Origin: an uncultured Lachnospiraceae bacterium
Lineage (GTDB): Bacteria; Bacillota; Clostridia; Lachnospirales; Lachnospiraceae
Direction of reading: 5' to 3'
Assembly: GCA_910586315.1 (NCBI GenBank)
Contig: CAJUIP010000068.1
Coordinates: forward strand, 1 to 10,281
Length of the DNA stretch: 10,281 nt
Shown piece after piece: positions 1 through 8,635 of this stretch. Each line of letters begins with the position of its first letter. Position 1 is the stretch's first letter. The notes under the pieces were generated by a model. That model saw nothing but the letters and a program-made list of their open reading frames with translations, had not been told where the DNA came from and made no database searches. The position numbers and the translations under genes are program-made.

Positions 1-155
1 TTGTTTGAGTATGTTGTTTGTTGATACTTCAATTATACATCATTCAGCAGCGGGTGTCTTTATTTTGTGCAAAATTTGGTATTTACTCATTTATAGTATA
101 CAAGCTAAACAAAATTAGCATGATAATTGAATGTAGAATTATTATGCTTATTATT

Positions 156-162
156 GGGAGGA
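156..162 (+). promoter_or_regulatory. Ribosome binding site that sets the gajA start
   Basis: GGGAGGA lies 5 bp before ATG 168. The upstream in-frame start at 18 has no comparable site and would add 50 residues unlike the family, so this site decides the start. Bases 1-155 are AT-rich and contain scattered TATA-like words, but I could not pick out a convincing -35/-10 pair. Confidence 0.75.
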
Positions 163-167
163 TACAT

Positions 168-2072
168 ATGTTTTTAAAGAGTGTATACGTGAAAAATTTC
201 CGAAGCCTGCACAACATACATATAGACTTGGATGAAAGCACAATATTAATAGGTGAAAACAATGCAGGAAAAACTTCTTTTATGGACGCAATAAGAATTG
301 CGCTTAATAGAGTAAATGGCAGATACACTTTTGAAGACTATGATTATTACATGGATGTTCAAGTCCTCTCTCCGAAAGATTCTGATGGAATCGAAATCAT
401 TTTGATATTTCAGGAGAGAACCATGGGAGAATGGGATGGATATATCATGGATAATCTGGGGGAGGCTGTCCAGTTCATTGAGGGAGAACCAGATTTAGGA
501 GCTATCATCGTCAAGGTATCCTCTATATATAATCAAGCGACAAATGAATTTGAGTCAAAAGGTTCTTTTCTGAATAATAAATTTGAAGAAATTGCCGGAA
601 GAGTACAGGCTAAACTCTCTACGTTTTACAATCTGTGCCCCGTTTTCTATTTACAGGCACTCAGGAACATAAAAGATACTTTCAGCAATAGGTCTCCTAT
701 GTGGGGAAAGTTTCTAAAGAAGGCTAACATTCCACAAGAGAAACTATTGGAGCTACAAGAAGGCATTAAGACACTGAATAAAGAAATCATAGAAAACGAT
801 ACAAACTTGACCAAATTGGTGGGCACTTTGGAAGAGGTGCAGAAAGTGTTGGATTTTCAGGGGGATGACCTTGTGGCAATCAATGCATTGCCAATAAAGA
901 CATGGGAGCTTCTGTCCAAAGCACAGGTAGTATTAAATAATGCCAGTCAGGTCAGCTTTCCGTTGGAGAGACATGGACAGGGAACGCAAAGTGTAACAAC
1001 TATTTTACTGTTCAAGGCATATATTGATATTTTGCTGGCTGAGCTGAATACTGCTAATGCAGAGGCTATATTGATGATTGAAGAGCCAGAGGCGCATCTC
1101 CATCCCCAGGCAACACAGGCAATAGAAAAAGTGATACAGGAGTTGAGGTGCCAGAAAATACTTACGACACATTCTCCCTACTTTTTGCAGAATGTTAATC
1201 TTTTAAATATTAGGCTTTTTAAGAAAGTGAATGGAAAGACAGAAGCAATTAAGATAATCGATAAAATTACCATTCCTTTAACGGAAATACCCGAGAGCCT
1301 TTGCAGAATGGCTCCACATTATGATAATATATTAGAGTTAAACGAAGAAAAGAAAACATTAATCATACATAAGCCTATATTCAGGGAAGTTGCACGTGCA
1401 TTAAAAGGAGTCTGTAAAGAAGATGGAATAGACGATTATATTTTAAAATCACGGGATATTTTTATCACAGAGGAACTGAATAGCCTGAATATGTATGTGC
1501 AGCGTACAAGAGGTGAAATTCTATTTGCCAGAAAGTGGATATTATATGAAGGGCAAACAGAAGAGGTCATAATCCGTTTTTGCGCAGAGAAACTGGGATA
1601 TAATCTGGAACAATACGGCATAAGCGGCGTTTTCTACAGGACGAATGGCTCAGCGGGTGCGTTTGTCAAATTGGCCCGCATACTGGGCATAGAGTGGGTA
1701 TTGCTTGGTGACAGGGACTTACAAGGGAGGAAAACGATTGGCGAAATACGAAATTGTGGATATTCACAAGAAGAGATTGCGCAAAAGGTATTTCTCACAA
1801 GTGAAAAAGATATAGAAAATGAGTTTGCAAAGAATGGATTTTTAGCTGATTATGAGACCATAGTGTCTGATATAATTGATGATGATGTGAAAAAACTTAA
1901 GGAAGATGGGAAAGATAATGAATATAAAGAGGCAATAATATCCATCGTACAGGCAGGAAAAGTCGAATACGCCTATAAGCTCATTGATGTCTGGAAAACA
2001 AGAAATATGCAAAAAGAAGAGATTCCTGATTTTATAAAAAAGTTCATCGGAGAGGTATGCAAAAATGGGTGA
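168..2072 (+). CDS. gajA: GajA-like OLD-family ATP-dependent endonuclease (Gabija nuclease subunit)
   Basis: Predicted 634-residue cytoplasmic protein with an ABC-type ATPase domain followed by a Toprim nuclease domain, the layout of OLD-family nucleases. Visible motifs are Walker A GENNAGKT (residues 29-36), a signature-like stretch RHGQGTQS (about 268-275), Walker B LMIEEPEAHLHP (about 301-312) and the switch histidine in TTHSP (about 332-336). In the Toprim part, YEGQTEE (about 460-466) supplies the first acidic residue, GDRD (about 514-517) the second pair, and EKDIENEF (about 546-553) a later acidic stretch. I chose ATG 168 because GGGAGGA lies 5 bp before it and the protein then begins with the family-typical segment SVYVKNFRSL; the frame is open further upstream, but that part looks non-coding. 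The gene overlaps a UvrD-type helicase gene by 8 bp, which marks a class 2 OLD/Gabija pair. In known Gabija systems GajA is a DNA nicking/cleaving nuclease controlled by nucleotide levels. The gene is visibly more AT-rich than pglZ and brxL. It is somewhat longer than the described Bacillus GajA (about 580 residues, from memory). Family assignment is firm; activity without a full GajB is uncertain. Confidence 0.9.
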   Translation: MFLKSVYVKNFRSLHNIHIDLDESTILIGENNAGKTSFMDAIRIALNRVNGRYTFEDYDYYMDVQVLSPKDSDGIEIILIFQERTMGEWDGYIMDNLGEAVQFIEGEPDLGAIIVKVSSIYNQATNEFESKGSFLNNKFEEIAGRVQAKLSTFYNLCPVFYLQALRNIKDTFSNRSPMWGKFLKKANIPQEKLLELQEGIKTLNKEIIENDTNLTKLVGTLEEVQKVLDFQGDDLVAINALPIKTWELLSKAQVVLNNASQVSFPLERHGQGTQSVTTILLFKAYIDILLAELNTANAEAILMIEEPEAHLHPQATQAIEKVIQELRCQKILTTHSPYFLQNVNLLNIRLFKKVNGKTEAIKIIDKITIPLTEIPESLCRMAPHYDNILELNEEKKTLIIHKPIFREVARALKGVCKEDGIDDYILKSRDIFITEELNSLNMYVQRTRGEILFARKWILYEGQTEEVIIRFCAEKLGYNLEQYGISGVFYRTNGSAGAFVKLARILGIEWVLLGDRDLQGRKTIGEIRNCGYSQEEIAQKVFLTSEKDIENEFAKNGFLADYETIVSDIIDDDVKKLKEDGKDNEYKEAIISIVQAGKVEYAYKLIDVWKTRNMQKEEIPDFIKKFIGEVCKNG

Positions 2073-2520
2073 GAAGATATATACACAATCTCAACAGGAT
2101 GCTATTAATTGGGGAGAAGGACCTGTGATTGTTTTGGCAGGTCCGGGTTCCGGCAAAACAGCAGTACTTACTGAAAGAATCATCCGGCTTTTAAAAGACG
2201 CTGAAAGAGAATCTTTCAGGATATTAGCGTTGACATTTACCAATAAAGCGGCAGCCGAAATGAGTGAACGAGTGGCTGCAGGCATCGAAAATCAGGATAG
2301 AAGGCTGTTTATAGGGACATTTCACTCATTTTGCTCAGAGGTGCTTCGTAATCATGGTTCTTATGTCAATTTAAAGTCAGATTTTGAAATATATAGTTCA
2401 AATGATGATTTAAATGCGGTGGTAAATGAGATTAAGGAGGAATATTGTGAGCAGCACCCGGAGGACGAAATATCTGAATTGAAGCAAATACCAAGGGCGG
2501 CTACATTATCCTGGGAGTAA
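2065..2520 (+). pseudogene. gajB: gajB remnant: N-terminal fragment of a UvrD/PcrA-like helicase
   Basis: The open frame encodes 151 residues. About the first 138-140 are the start of a superfamily 1A helicase: Q-motif-like TQSQQDAI (7-14), Walker A AGPGSGKT (25-32), motif Ia LALTFTNKAAAEM (about 55-67) and motif Ib GTFHSFC (about 87-93). Motifs II to VI, including the Walker B DExx box and the arginine-finger motif, are absent. Full GajB helicases are roughly 500 residues, so more than two thirds is missing. The final residues (IPRAATLSWE) come from out-of-frame reading of the neighbouring AlbA_2 gene and are not helicase sequence. The start at ATG 2065 has GGAGAGG 9 bp upstream and overlaps the gajA stop, so the two were translationally coupled. 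The fragment could bind ATP weakly at most and cannot be a helicase. The break fits a deletion with one end near 2478-2492. Confidence 0.88.
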
Positions 2521-3896
2521 AAGAGGATAAAAAGAAGCCCTCACCGGAAGAAAGGTTTAACATACAGGGAATCAAGAATCCCGGAAAGCAAATAGAGGAT
2601 TTCTGGAATACAATCAACGGAAATAAAGTCAATGCCAATATCCTGAAAGACGAAGACGTATTCATCGTAGAGGAGAACGGCATTCGTTTGATTGTAATAA
2701 AAGTCCCCAGGGCAGACTATAAACTGCGTCCGGTCTATGTGGGAGAAAACCCATATAAGGGCACATACAAGAGAAATAACGAAGGAGACTATCACGCCAC
2801 AAACTACGAAGTTGACGGGATGATTCGTGACAAGAATCCGGACGGAAATGACGGTATGATTCTCGAGTACTACACAATGGAAGACATCGACAAAGAGACA
2901 CTGCGGAAATACCGCCAGATTTTTGAAATCAGAAACGATGGCCATGTCTGGAATTCCCTTGACGATCAATCATTTCTTGAAAAGCTTGGTGGATACCGAA
3001 AAGACCGAAGAGAAGAAAAAGAGGGCCTGACCCTTGCAGGTCTGATGATGTTCGGAGACGGGCTTGCCATAAGGGACGAGTTCGACAACGTGTTCATGGA
3101 TTACCGGGACGAAAGCGAGGTCACGCCGGAGATTCGCTGGAACGACCGCATCACCTATGATGGAACCTGGGAAAACAACCTATTCAACTTCTTTACGAAA
3201 GTCACGCCAAAGCTGACTGCCGACCTGAAGAAGCCCTTTAAGCTGGAAGGGATGCAGCGCATTGATGAGACTCCTGTCCATAAGGCAGTCAGGGAGGCTT
3301 TCGTGAACCTGACTATACATGCGGATTATTTGATGGATGCAGGAACCTTAAAAGTGATAAAGCGTGCGGACGGATTTGAATTTACGAATCCCGGAATCTT
3401 GAAGCTTCCTCTTGAGGAAATCTACCAGGGAGGGAATTCCAAGCCAAGGAATCCCCGCATGCAGACAATGCTCAGGATGATTGGATTTGGAGATAATGCC
3501 GGTTCCGGTTTTCCGGCCATTTTAGCGGCATGGAAAGAGGAAGGCTGGATAGAGCCAGAACTGAAAGAAGACACGAGGTTGAATCAGGTTACTTTGACAT
3601 TAAAGATGATTGCAAATGAAAAGGAGATGAAAGAAGATAAGAACTTCAATCAAAAAAATGAAAGAAGTTTGAAAGAAGTTTTGAAAGAAGTTTTAATAGC
3701 AAAAGAGTATGAGAAAATGTTTCCTATTATTGAATATTTAGAGGGAAATTCTGCTATTACGACGCAGACTGCTGAACGGCTGACAGGAAGGTCATCGGCT
3801 ACGGCATGGCGTTATTTAAAGAAACTTGTAGAGGCAGGAATAATAGAGCCTGATGGAAATACAAATAATGTAGAATACAGAAAAATTGTGAATTAG
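2478..3896 (+). pseudogene. 5'-truncated AlbA_2 (Schlafen-type) putative DNA-binding transcriptional regulator
   Basis: The frame is open from 2478, just after an in-frame TGA at 2475, but has no start codon where one is needed. It opens inside an AlbA_2 domain: residues encoded from 2484 read ANTKGGYIILGVKEDK, the core of that domain. About 45 N-terminal residues are therefore missing by comparison with the family. Further on are segments typical of the RecG-like/HATPase_c_4 C-terminal region of these proteins: AVREAFVNLTIHADY (about 3283-3327), FTNPGILKLPLEEI (about 3379-3420), KPRNPRM and GFGDNAGSGFPAI (about 3487-3525). The end carries a winged-helix-like segment, TTQTAERLTGRSSATAWRYL (about 3760-3819). 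Related proteins are putative regulators or nucleic-acid-binding proteins often found beside restriction and defence genes. The first plausible internal start is TTG 2688, with AGGAG 12 bp upstream, giving 402 residues without most of the AlbA_2 domain. The stop abuts the 5' end of the pglZ reading frame. Codon quality is good to the end, so the truncation may be recent. A shortened product is possible but unproven. Confidence 0.82.
3660..3694 (+). repeat. Short direct repeat (GAAAGAAGTTTT, three copies) in the regulator gene
   Basis: Three consecutive copies of GAAAGAAGTTT(T) of 11, 12 and 12 bases. The two 12-base copies stay in frame and encode LKEV twice in an acidic/basic linker before the winged-helix segment. 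Gain or loss of a 12-base unit would keep the frame; the 11-base copy shows that the unit has drifted. Confidence 0.8.
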
Positions 3897-3956
3897 GTGA
3901 AATGCAAAGATAATAACCAACGTAACTGGCCATGGGAAAGGAAAATGAGGCAAAAA

Positions 3957-6479
3957 ATGGCAGAATTAAACCTAAAACAAATTATAGACCGTCTCAATGC
4001 AGAGTTTGTTGGAGACACCCGCAAACTGGTCTTCTGGTACGACGATAAAGCAGAGTTTGAGGTGGATATGCAGGAAATGGCGCTGGAAAATGCCAAGGTA
4101 TATTTCCTGCAGCCGGACAATCAGTTCCAGACAAAAATCTTTCTGGAGCGCATAGACAAGACGACCAATTACTTAATCTATGCACCCTTTCCGAAGCCGG
4201 ACGTAAGGGACAACCACCTGGAGGACACATTGCTGTACTCCAAACGCTTCTTTGCAGACCGTGCATCCCTTTTGGCGGTGGATTTAGGAATAGAAGAAAA
4301 GTACAAGCCTGTCATTGAGAAGCATATTAAATTCTTTGCAGAGAAAGAGCGGACCAGGCGTTTTTATGACTTGGAGATTGAGAATTTTAATGAAGAAAAC
4401 ATCCTGACCGGGCTTCTCAGCGCAATCTGCCGTACCCGAACCTGCTCCTTCGAGGAAGTGATTCGGATAATGCTGACCGAGGGAAGCCTGGAGGAGAACA
4501 AGTTTCTGGCAGAGATGGAAAAGTACGATTTACAGGATGCTTTCTGGAAGCTCTGCGAGCAGCAATTTGGTTACACCGATGTAAAGCCGACTTTGGAGAA
4601 GCTGACAGCCACTTTGTTCGTTACATATACAGCAAAGTACGTTCAGGCCGAACTGCCGAAGCCGTGGAAAGTATTTGTGTCCTATAAATCAGGCAACATC
4701 ATTGCTTTCCTTGATAACCTGATGAACAATGTATTATATCGGGAACGATATGATGTACTCTCGGATCATGTGGCAGCCGGGTTAAACGCCATGTCATCCT
4801 TTATGGCCTGCCTGCCGGAAGAACTGTTGGAATGCGATACATTTCTGTGCATTGACCAGATTCTGATAAATTGGGTGGCCCAGCGTCTGTTGGCGGAGGA
4901 TACCGGGGCAAAGCTGAATGGACTGAGCATTCCGCAGATTTGTGAGAAGCGGATGAAAATGCACTTTGGCAGCAAAGTCGGCAAGGAGTATCAGCTGCTT
5001 TGCAGTGCCTGGCAGCTGGTTCGCGCAGGAGACTATAGCTGCCCGGATGGATTTCGGGCCATCCTTTTGCAGTACCAGAAAAGGGATTTTCAGCTGGATC
5101 AGGAATATAGGCATTTTTATTTTATGTATGACCAGCTGGAGGATACGTCTTTCCTGGAACCCCTGCGCGATTTGATTGAAAATATATATACCAATGAGTA
5201 TCTGGCAGTCCTGCTTCCAAAGTGGAATGCCGGTATTCGAGAAACGGATGCTTTCCTGCAGCTTCCGTTACAGCGAGCTTTCTATGAGCATTATGTCAAA
5301 AATACAAAAGAGCGTACCATCGTGATTATTTCAGATGCGCTGCGGTATGAGGTCGGCCAGGAGTTGTTCCGAAAGATGCTGGATGACCCGAAATGCACAG
5401 CCAGTCTGGAGCCCCAGTTAAGCGTGCTGCCCTCATATACCCGTCTGGGAATGGCTGCGCTTTTGCCCCACACATCGCTTACCGTCACCGATGATTATAA
5501 GGTTTTGGCTGACGATGCGCTTTGTGATGACCTGGTCGGCCGTCAGACTGTTCTGCAAAAGCACAGCCCCAGCGGTGTCTGTGTGCAGTTCGATGACATT
5601 AAGTCCCTGAAAAAGGCGGAGCTGCGGGATATTTTTACGGGCAGGCAGACCATATATGTGTACCATAATCAGATTGATGCCAGAGGGGACAAAGCAAATA
5701 CAGAAAATGAAGTGTTCGTGGCCTGCCAGGAGGCGGTTGCTGAGATAATGGAGCTGATTCGGCGCATCTCCCTCAATGCCAATACATATCACTTTATCGT
5801 AACGGCAGACCATGGTTTTATCTATAAGCGGGATAAGGTATCGGAGAGGGACAAGATTAAAACATGGAATGACAAAAAGGCTTTTGCAAGCCGCCGCTTC
5901 ATTGTTGCCCCGGAGCCGATGGTGGATGACGGGATTGACTCCATTCGTCTGGGAGAAGTTTTAGGGAATGATGATACGAAAGTGGTGTCCTTTCCAATCA
6001 ACAGCAATGTCTTCAAGGTGACCGGTGGGGGCGCGAATTATGTGCACGGCGGTTCTTCTCCCCAGGAGATGCTGGTGCCCGTTTTGGAAATCAAGATGGA
6101 GCGCGGACACATGGAGACCCGCAAGGCAGGAATCGCACTGGTCAGCATGGTACAGAAAATCACCAACAAGACTACCATCCTGGATTTTATCCAGTCGGAC
6201 TCAGTGAGCGATACGGTTAAGGCGGCATCCTACAAAATATTTTTTATCTCCGAGGAGAATGAGCGGATTTCCAATGAGAATAGCTATATAGCTGACAGCA
6301 GGGAACCGGAAGCGAGAAAGCGGATTTTCCGGATGAAGTTCCAGTTCAAGGATAAAAAATATCACAAGGACAAGCAGTATTTTCTTGTGGTGCGTGACGC
6401 GGACAGCGGGTTTGAGACATTCCGCCATCCGGTGATCATGGATCTGATGTTCGCGGATGATTATGGATTTGGGTTTTAG
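3957..6479 (+). CDS. pglZ: BREX system PglZ-domain protein
   Basis: Predicted 840-residue cytoplasmic protein, the usual size for PglZ of type 1 BREX. The start is placed at ATG 3957, where GAGG lies 6 bp upstream and the product opens MAELNLKQIIDRLNAEF, as BREX PglZ proteins tend to. GTG 3897 (20 residues longer) and ATG 3945 are in frame but have poorer or too-close ribosome sites. The PglZ domain, an alkaline-phosphatase-superfamily fold, is marked by VIISDALRYEVGQEL (about 456-470), which holds the metal-site aspartate, and by VTADHGFIYKR (about 615-625), with the DHG metal-binding pair. Between them SVLPSYTRLGMAALLP (about 487-502) fits the expected nucleophile region. PglZ is essential for BREX defence and self-methylation in studied systems, but its enzymatic substrate is not settled. 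The gene follows the truncated AlbA_2 regulator and is followed by brxL after 23 bp, so it is probably co-transcribed with it. No frameshift or missing motif is seen. Confidence 0.94.
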   Translation: MAELNLKQIIDRLNAEFVGDTRKLVFWYDDKAEFEVDMQEMALENAKVYFLQPDNQFQTKIFLERIDKTTNYLIYAPFPKPDVRDNHLEDTLLYSKRFFADRASLLAVDLGIEEKYKPVIEKHIKFFAEKERTRRFYDLEIENFNEENILTGLLSAICRTRTCSFEEVIRIMLTEGSLEENKFLAEMEKYDLQDAFWKLCEQQFGYTDVKPTLEKLTATLFVTYTAKYVQAELPKPWKVFVSYKSGNIIAFLDNLMNNVLYRERYDVLSDHVAAGLNAMSSFMACLPEELLECDTFLCIDQILINWVAQRLLAEDTGAKLNGLSIPQICEKRMKMHFGSKVGKEYQLLCSAWQLVRAGDYSCPDGFRAILLQYQKRDFQLDQEYRHFYFMYDQLEDTSFLEPLRDLIENIYTNEYLAVLLPKWNAGIRETDAFLQLPLQRAFYEHYVKNTKERTIVIISDALRYEVGQELFRKMLDDPKCTASLEPQLSVLPSYTRLGMAALLPHTSLTVTDDYKVLADDALCDDLVGRQTVLQKHSPSGVCVQFDDIKSLKKAELRDIFTGRQTIYVYHNQIDARGDKANTENEVFVACQEAVAEIMELIRRISLNANTYHFIVTADHGFIYKRDKVSERDKIKTWNDKKAFASRRFIVAPEPMVDDGIDSIRLGEVLGNDDTKVVSFPINSNVFKVTGGGANYVHGGSSPQEMLVPVLEIKMERGHMETRKAGIALVSMVQKITNKTTILDFIQSDSVSDTVKAASYKIFFISEENERISNENSYIADSREPEARKRIFRMKFQFKDKKYHKDKQYFLVVRDADSGFETFRHPVIMDLMFADDYGFGF

Positions 6480-6502
6480 CGATACTGTGGGAGGCGGTTT
6501 TG

Positions 6503-8620
6503 ATGATGGACTTCATGGACAGTGATGACACTAGGGCTGTGCTGAGAGGGAAGCTGAGGGAGAATTTTGACGGGAAAATTGTCCGGAAAGATTTAACAAA
6601 GAAAATGAAAGAGGGAGCCAATGTCCCGGTCTACGTCCTGGAATTTCTTCTGGGGCAGTACTGCAGCGCGGATGATCCTGAAATCATTGAAGATGGCGTA
6701 AATAATGTAAAGCGCATTCTTGCAGATAATTTTGTGCGCCCGGACGAGGCTCAGAAGATTTTATCCGTGCTGCGGAAGAATGGCAGCCATACGGTCATTG
6801 ATATGGTCACAGTCAGGCTGGACATCAAAAAGGATTGCTATTTTGCCGAATTTTCCAATCTTGGATTGACGACCATACCTATTTCGGATGATTACCCGGA
6901 AAAGTATGACCGTCTATTATGCGGTGGGATTTGGTGCATTGTGCAGCTGGAGTATGAGGTGGAAGGAGATGCCAGTTTCGGAATTGTTTCATCCGATGGA
7001 GAAATGCTGAAATCCAGGCAAAAGAAGCAAAAGGATATTTCTCCGATCAGTATCCGAAAGCTGACACCCATTCAGATGCCCCACATTGAATTGGAAGAGT
7101 TGAAGGCAGGGCGGAAAGCATTTACGAAGGATGAGTGGATTGATGTGCTTCTGCGTTCAATCGGAATGGAGCCAGAGGTGCTGTCTTACCGGGAGAAATG
7201 GCTGCTTTTGACCCGCATGCTTCCACTGGTTGAGAACAATTTCAATTTGTGCGAATTAGGGCCCAGAAGTACCGGAAAATCCCACTTGTATAAAGAAATA
7301 TCGCCCAACAGTATCCTGGTGTCCGGCGGACAGACAACGGTTGCAAACCTGTTCTACAACATGGGCAGAAAGACAGTGGGATTGGTGGGGCTGTGGGACT
7401 GCGTTGCTTTTGACGAGGTGGCGGGCATTCGGTTCAAAGACAAAGACGGTATCCAGATTATGAAAGATTACATGGCATCCGGATCTTTTGCACGGGGCAA
7501 AGAGGAAAAGGCGGCTTCCGCATCCATGGTGTTCGTGGGAAATATCAATCAGAGCGTGGATGTGCTGCTTAAGACTTCCAGTCTGTTCGACCCTTTTCCG
7601 CCGGAAATGGGGACGGACACAGCTTTTCTTGACCGGATGCACTGCTATATTCCAGGATGGGAGATTCCTAAGTTCCGCCCGGAGCATTTCACGGATGACT
7701 ACGGGTTCATATCGGACTATCTGGCGGAGTTCATTCGGGAATTGCGGAAAGAGCAGTACGGGGATGTGCTGGACAAGTATTATCGTCTGGGCAAAAACCT
7801 GAATCAACGGGATACAATCGCGGTTCGGAAAATGGTGGGCGGCTTTGTGAAGTTGCTGTATCCGGACGGCGTGTTCACGAAAGAGGAGCTGGAGGAGATA
7901 CTCAAGATATCACTGGAGATGCGCCGCCGTGTGAAAGAGCAGCTGAAGAAGCTGGGCGGTATGGAGTTTTATGATGTGAATTTCTCTTACATAGACAATG
8001 AGACCTTTGAGGAGAAATATGTCTCTGTGCCGGAACAGGGCGGCGGAAAGCTGATTCCGGATGGCATGTGCAACCCGGGACAGGTATATACGGTTTCCCA
8101 GGGTAAGTCCGGCATGATTGGAGTCTTTCGACTAGAGTCTCAGATGCTGCCGGGGAATGGCAGGTTTGAGAGAACGGGGCTTGGTTCAGACAGGGATGCC
8201 AAGGAAGCCTCTAATACGGCTTTTAATTATCTGAAGGCAAATGGCGGGAGAATCAGCGGCTCTATCAGTACTACTATAAAAGACTACATCGTAAATTATC
8301 AGGATCTGCAGGGAATTGGAATGACCGGAAAGCTGGCGCTTCCTACTTTGATAGCGCTTTGCTCCATTGCGCTGGGAAAGCCTGCCGTCAGCAATTTGGC
8401 GATTCTGGGCGACATCAGCATCAGCGGTACTCTGATCAGGGTGGAGGAACTGGCCAATGTGCTGCAGGTCTGCCTTGACAGCGGAGCGAAGAGGGTGCTG
8501 CTTCCCAGTACGTCCTTTGTTGATTTTGCCACAGTGCCGCCTGAGCTGATGAGTTCTTTCCAGCTGATTCCATATCAAAGCGCGGAGGATGCGGTTTATA
8601 AGGCGTTAGGGGTGGAGTGA
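6503..8620 (+). CDS. brxL: BREX system AAA+ / Lon-like protein BrxL
   Basis: Predicted 705-residue protein matching BrxL of type 1 BREX in length and layout. The N-terminal part (about 1-230) has the family's MKEGANVPVYVLEFLLGQYC segment. A AAA+ ATPase core follows, with Walker A GPRSTGKS (253-260), Walker B VAFDEVAG (301-308) and a sensor-like GNIN (about 349-352). The C-terminal roughly 110 residues resemble the Lon S16 domain: ALCSIALGKP, GDISISGTLIRVEEL and SGAKRVLLPS. By eye, the Lon catalytic lysine position (GGLK in Lon) is alanine here (EELA), and the DGPSAG serine box is not recognisable. This suggests a structural rather than proteolytic domain. BrxL is required for phage restriction in type 1 BREX but not for host methylation, and it forms DNA-binding AAA+ rings. 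ATG 6503 was chosen because GGGAGG lies 8 bp upstream; TTG 6500 and ATG 6506 are adjacent alternatives. It is the last gene of the BREX operon. Confidence 0.94.
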   Translation: MMDFMDSDDTRAVLRGKLRENFDGKIVRKDLTKKMKEGANVPVYVLEFLLGQYCSADDPEIIEDGVNNVKRILADNFVRPDEAQKILSVLRKNGSHTVIDMVTVRLDIKKDCYFAEFSNLGLTTIPISDDYPEKYDRLLCGGIWCIVQLEYEVEGDASFGIVSSDGEMLKSRQKKQKDISPISIRKLTPIQMPHIELEELKAGRKAFTKDEWIDVLLRSIGMEPEVLSYREKWLLLTRMLPLVENNFNLCELGPRSTGKSHLYKEISPNSILVSGGQTTVANLFYNMGRKTVGLVGLWDCVAFDEVAGIRFKDKDGIQIMKDYMASGSFARGKEEKAASASMVFVGNINQSVDVLLKTSSLFDPFPPEMGTDTAFLDRMHCYIPGWEIPKFRPEHFTDDYGFISDYLAEFIRELRKEQYGDVLDKYYRLGKNLNQRDTIAVRKMVGGFVKLLYPDGVFTKEELEEILKISLEMRRRVKEQLKKLGGMEFYDVNFSYIDNETFEEKYVSVPEQGGGKLIPDGMCNPGQVYTVSQGKSGMIGVFRLESQMLPGNGRFERTGLGSDRDAKEASNTAFNYLKANGGRISGSISTTIKDYIVNYQDLQGIGMTGKLALPTLIALCSIALGKPAVSNLAILGDISISGTLIRVEELANVLQVCLDSGAKRVLLPSTSFVDFATVPPELMSSFQLIPYQSAEDAVYKALGVE

Positions 8621-8635
8621 TAGTGGCTGGGCATT

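Noticed and set aside
2..118. Open frame running in from the left edge to a TAG at 116, as the tail of an upstream gene
   Set aside because: It is short and AT-rich with no recognisable motif, so it could as easily be chance. It might be revisited if the upstream sequence were known.
18..167. N-terminal extension of GajA by 50 residues from the in-frame start at 18
   Set aside because: The encoded residues do not resemble the family's N-terminus, there is no ribosome site, and GGGAGGA stands right before ATG 168, where the conserved sequence begins.
2478..2520. Programmed -1 frameshift joining the helicase fragment to the AlbA_2 frame
   Set aside because: The two frames overlap here, but no X_XXY_YYZ slippery heptamer is visible, and the joined product would be an N-terminal helicase piece fused to half a domain. 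A deletion explains the data better.
2541..2969. Minus-strand open frame opposite the AlbA_2 gene
   Set aside because: The + strand encodes clear conserved segments throughout. The reverse frame has no motif and no ribosome site and is a shadow of that gene.
7256..7807. Minus-strand 183-codon open frame inside brxL
   Set aside because: It lies opposite the conserved AAA+ core of brxL, and its product shows no family resemblance.
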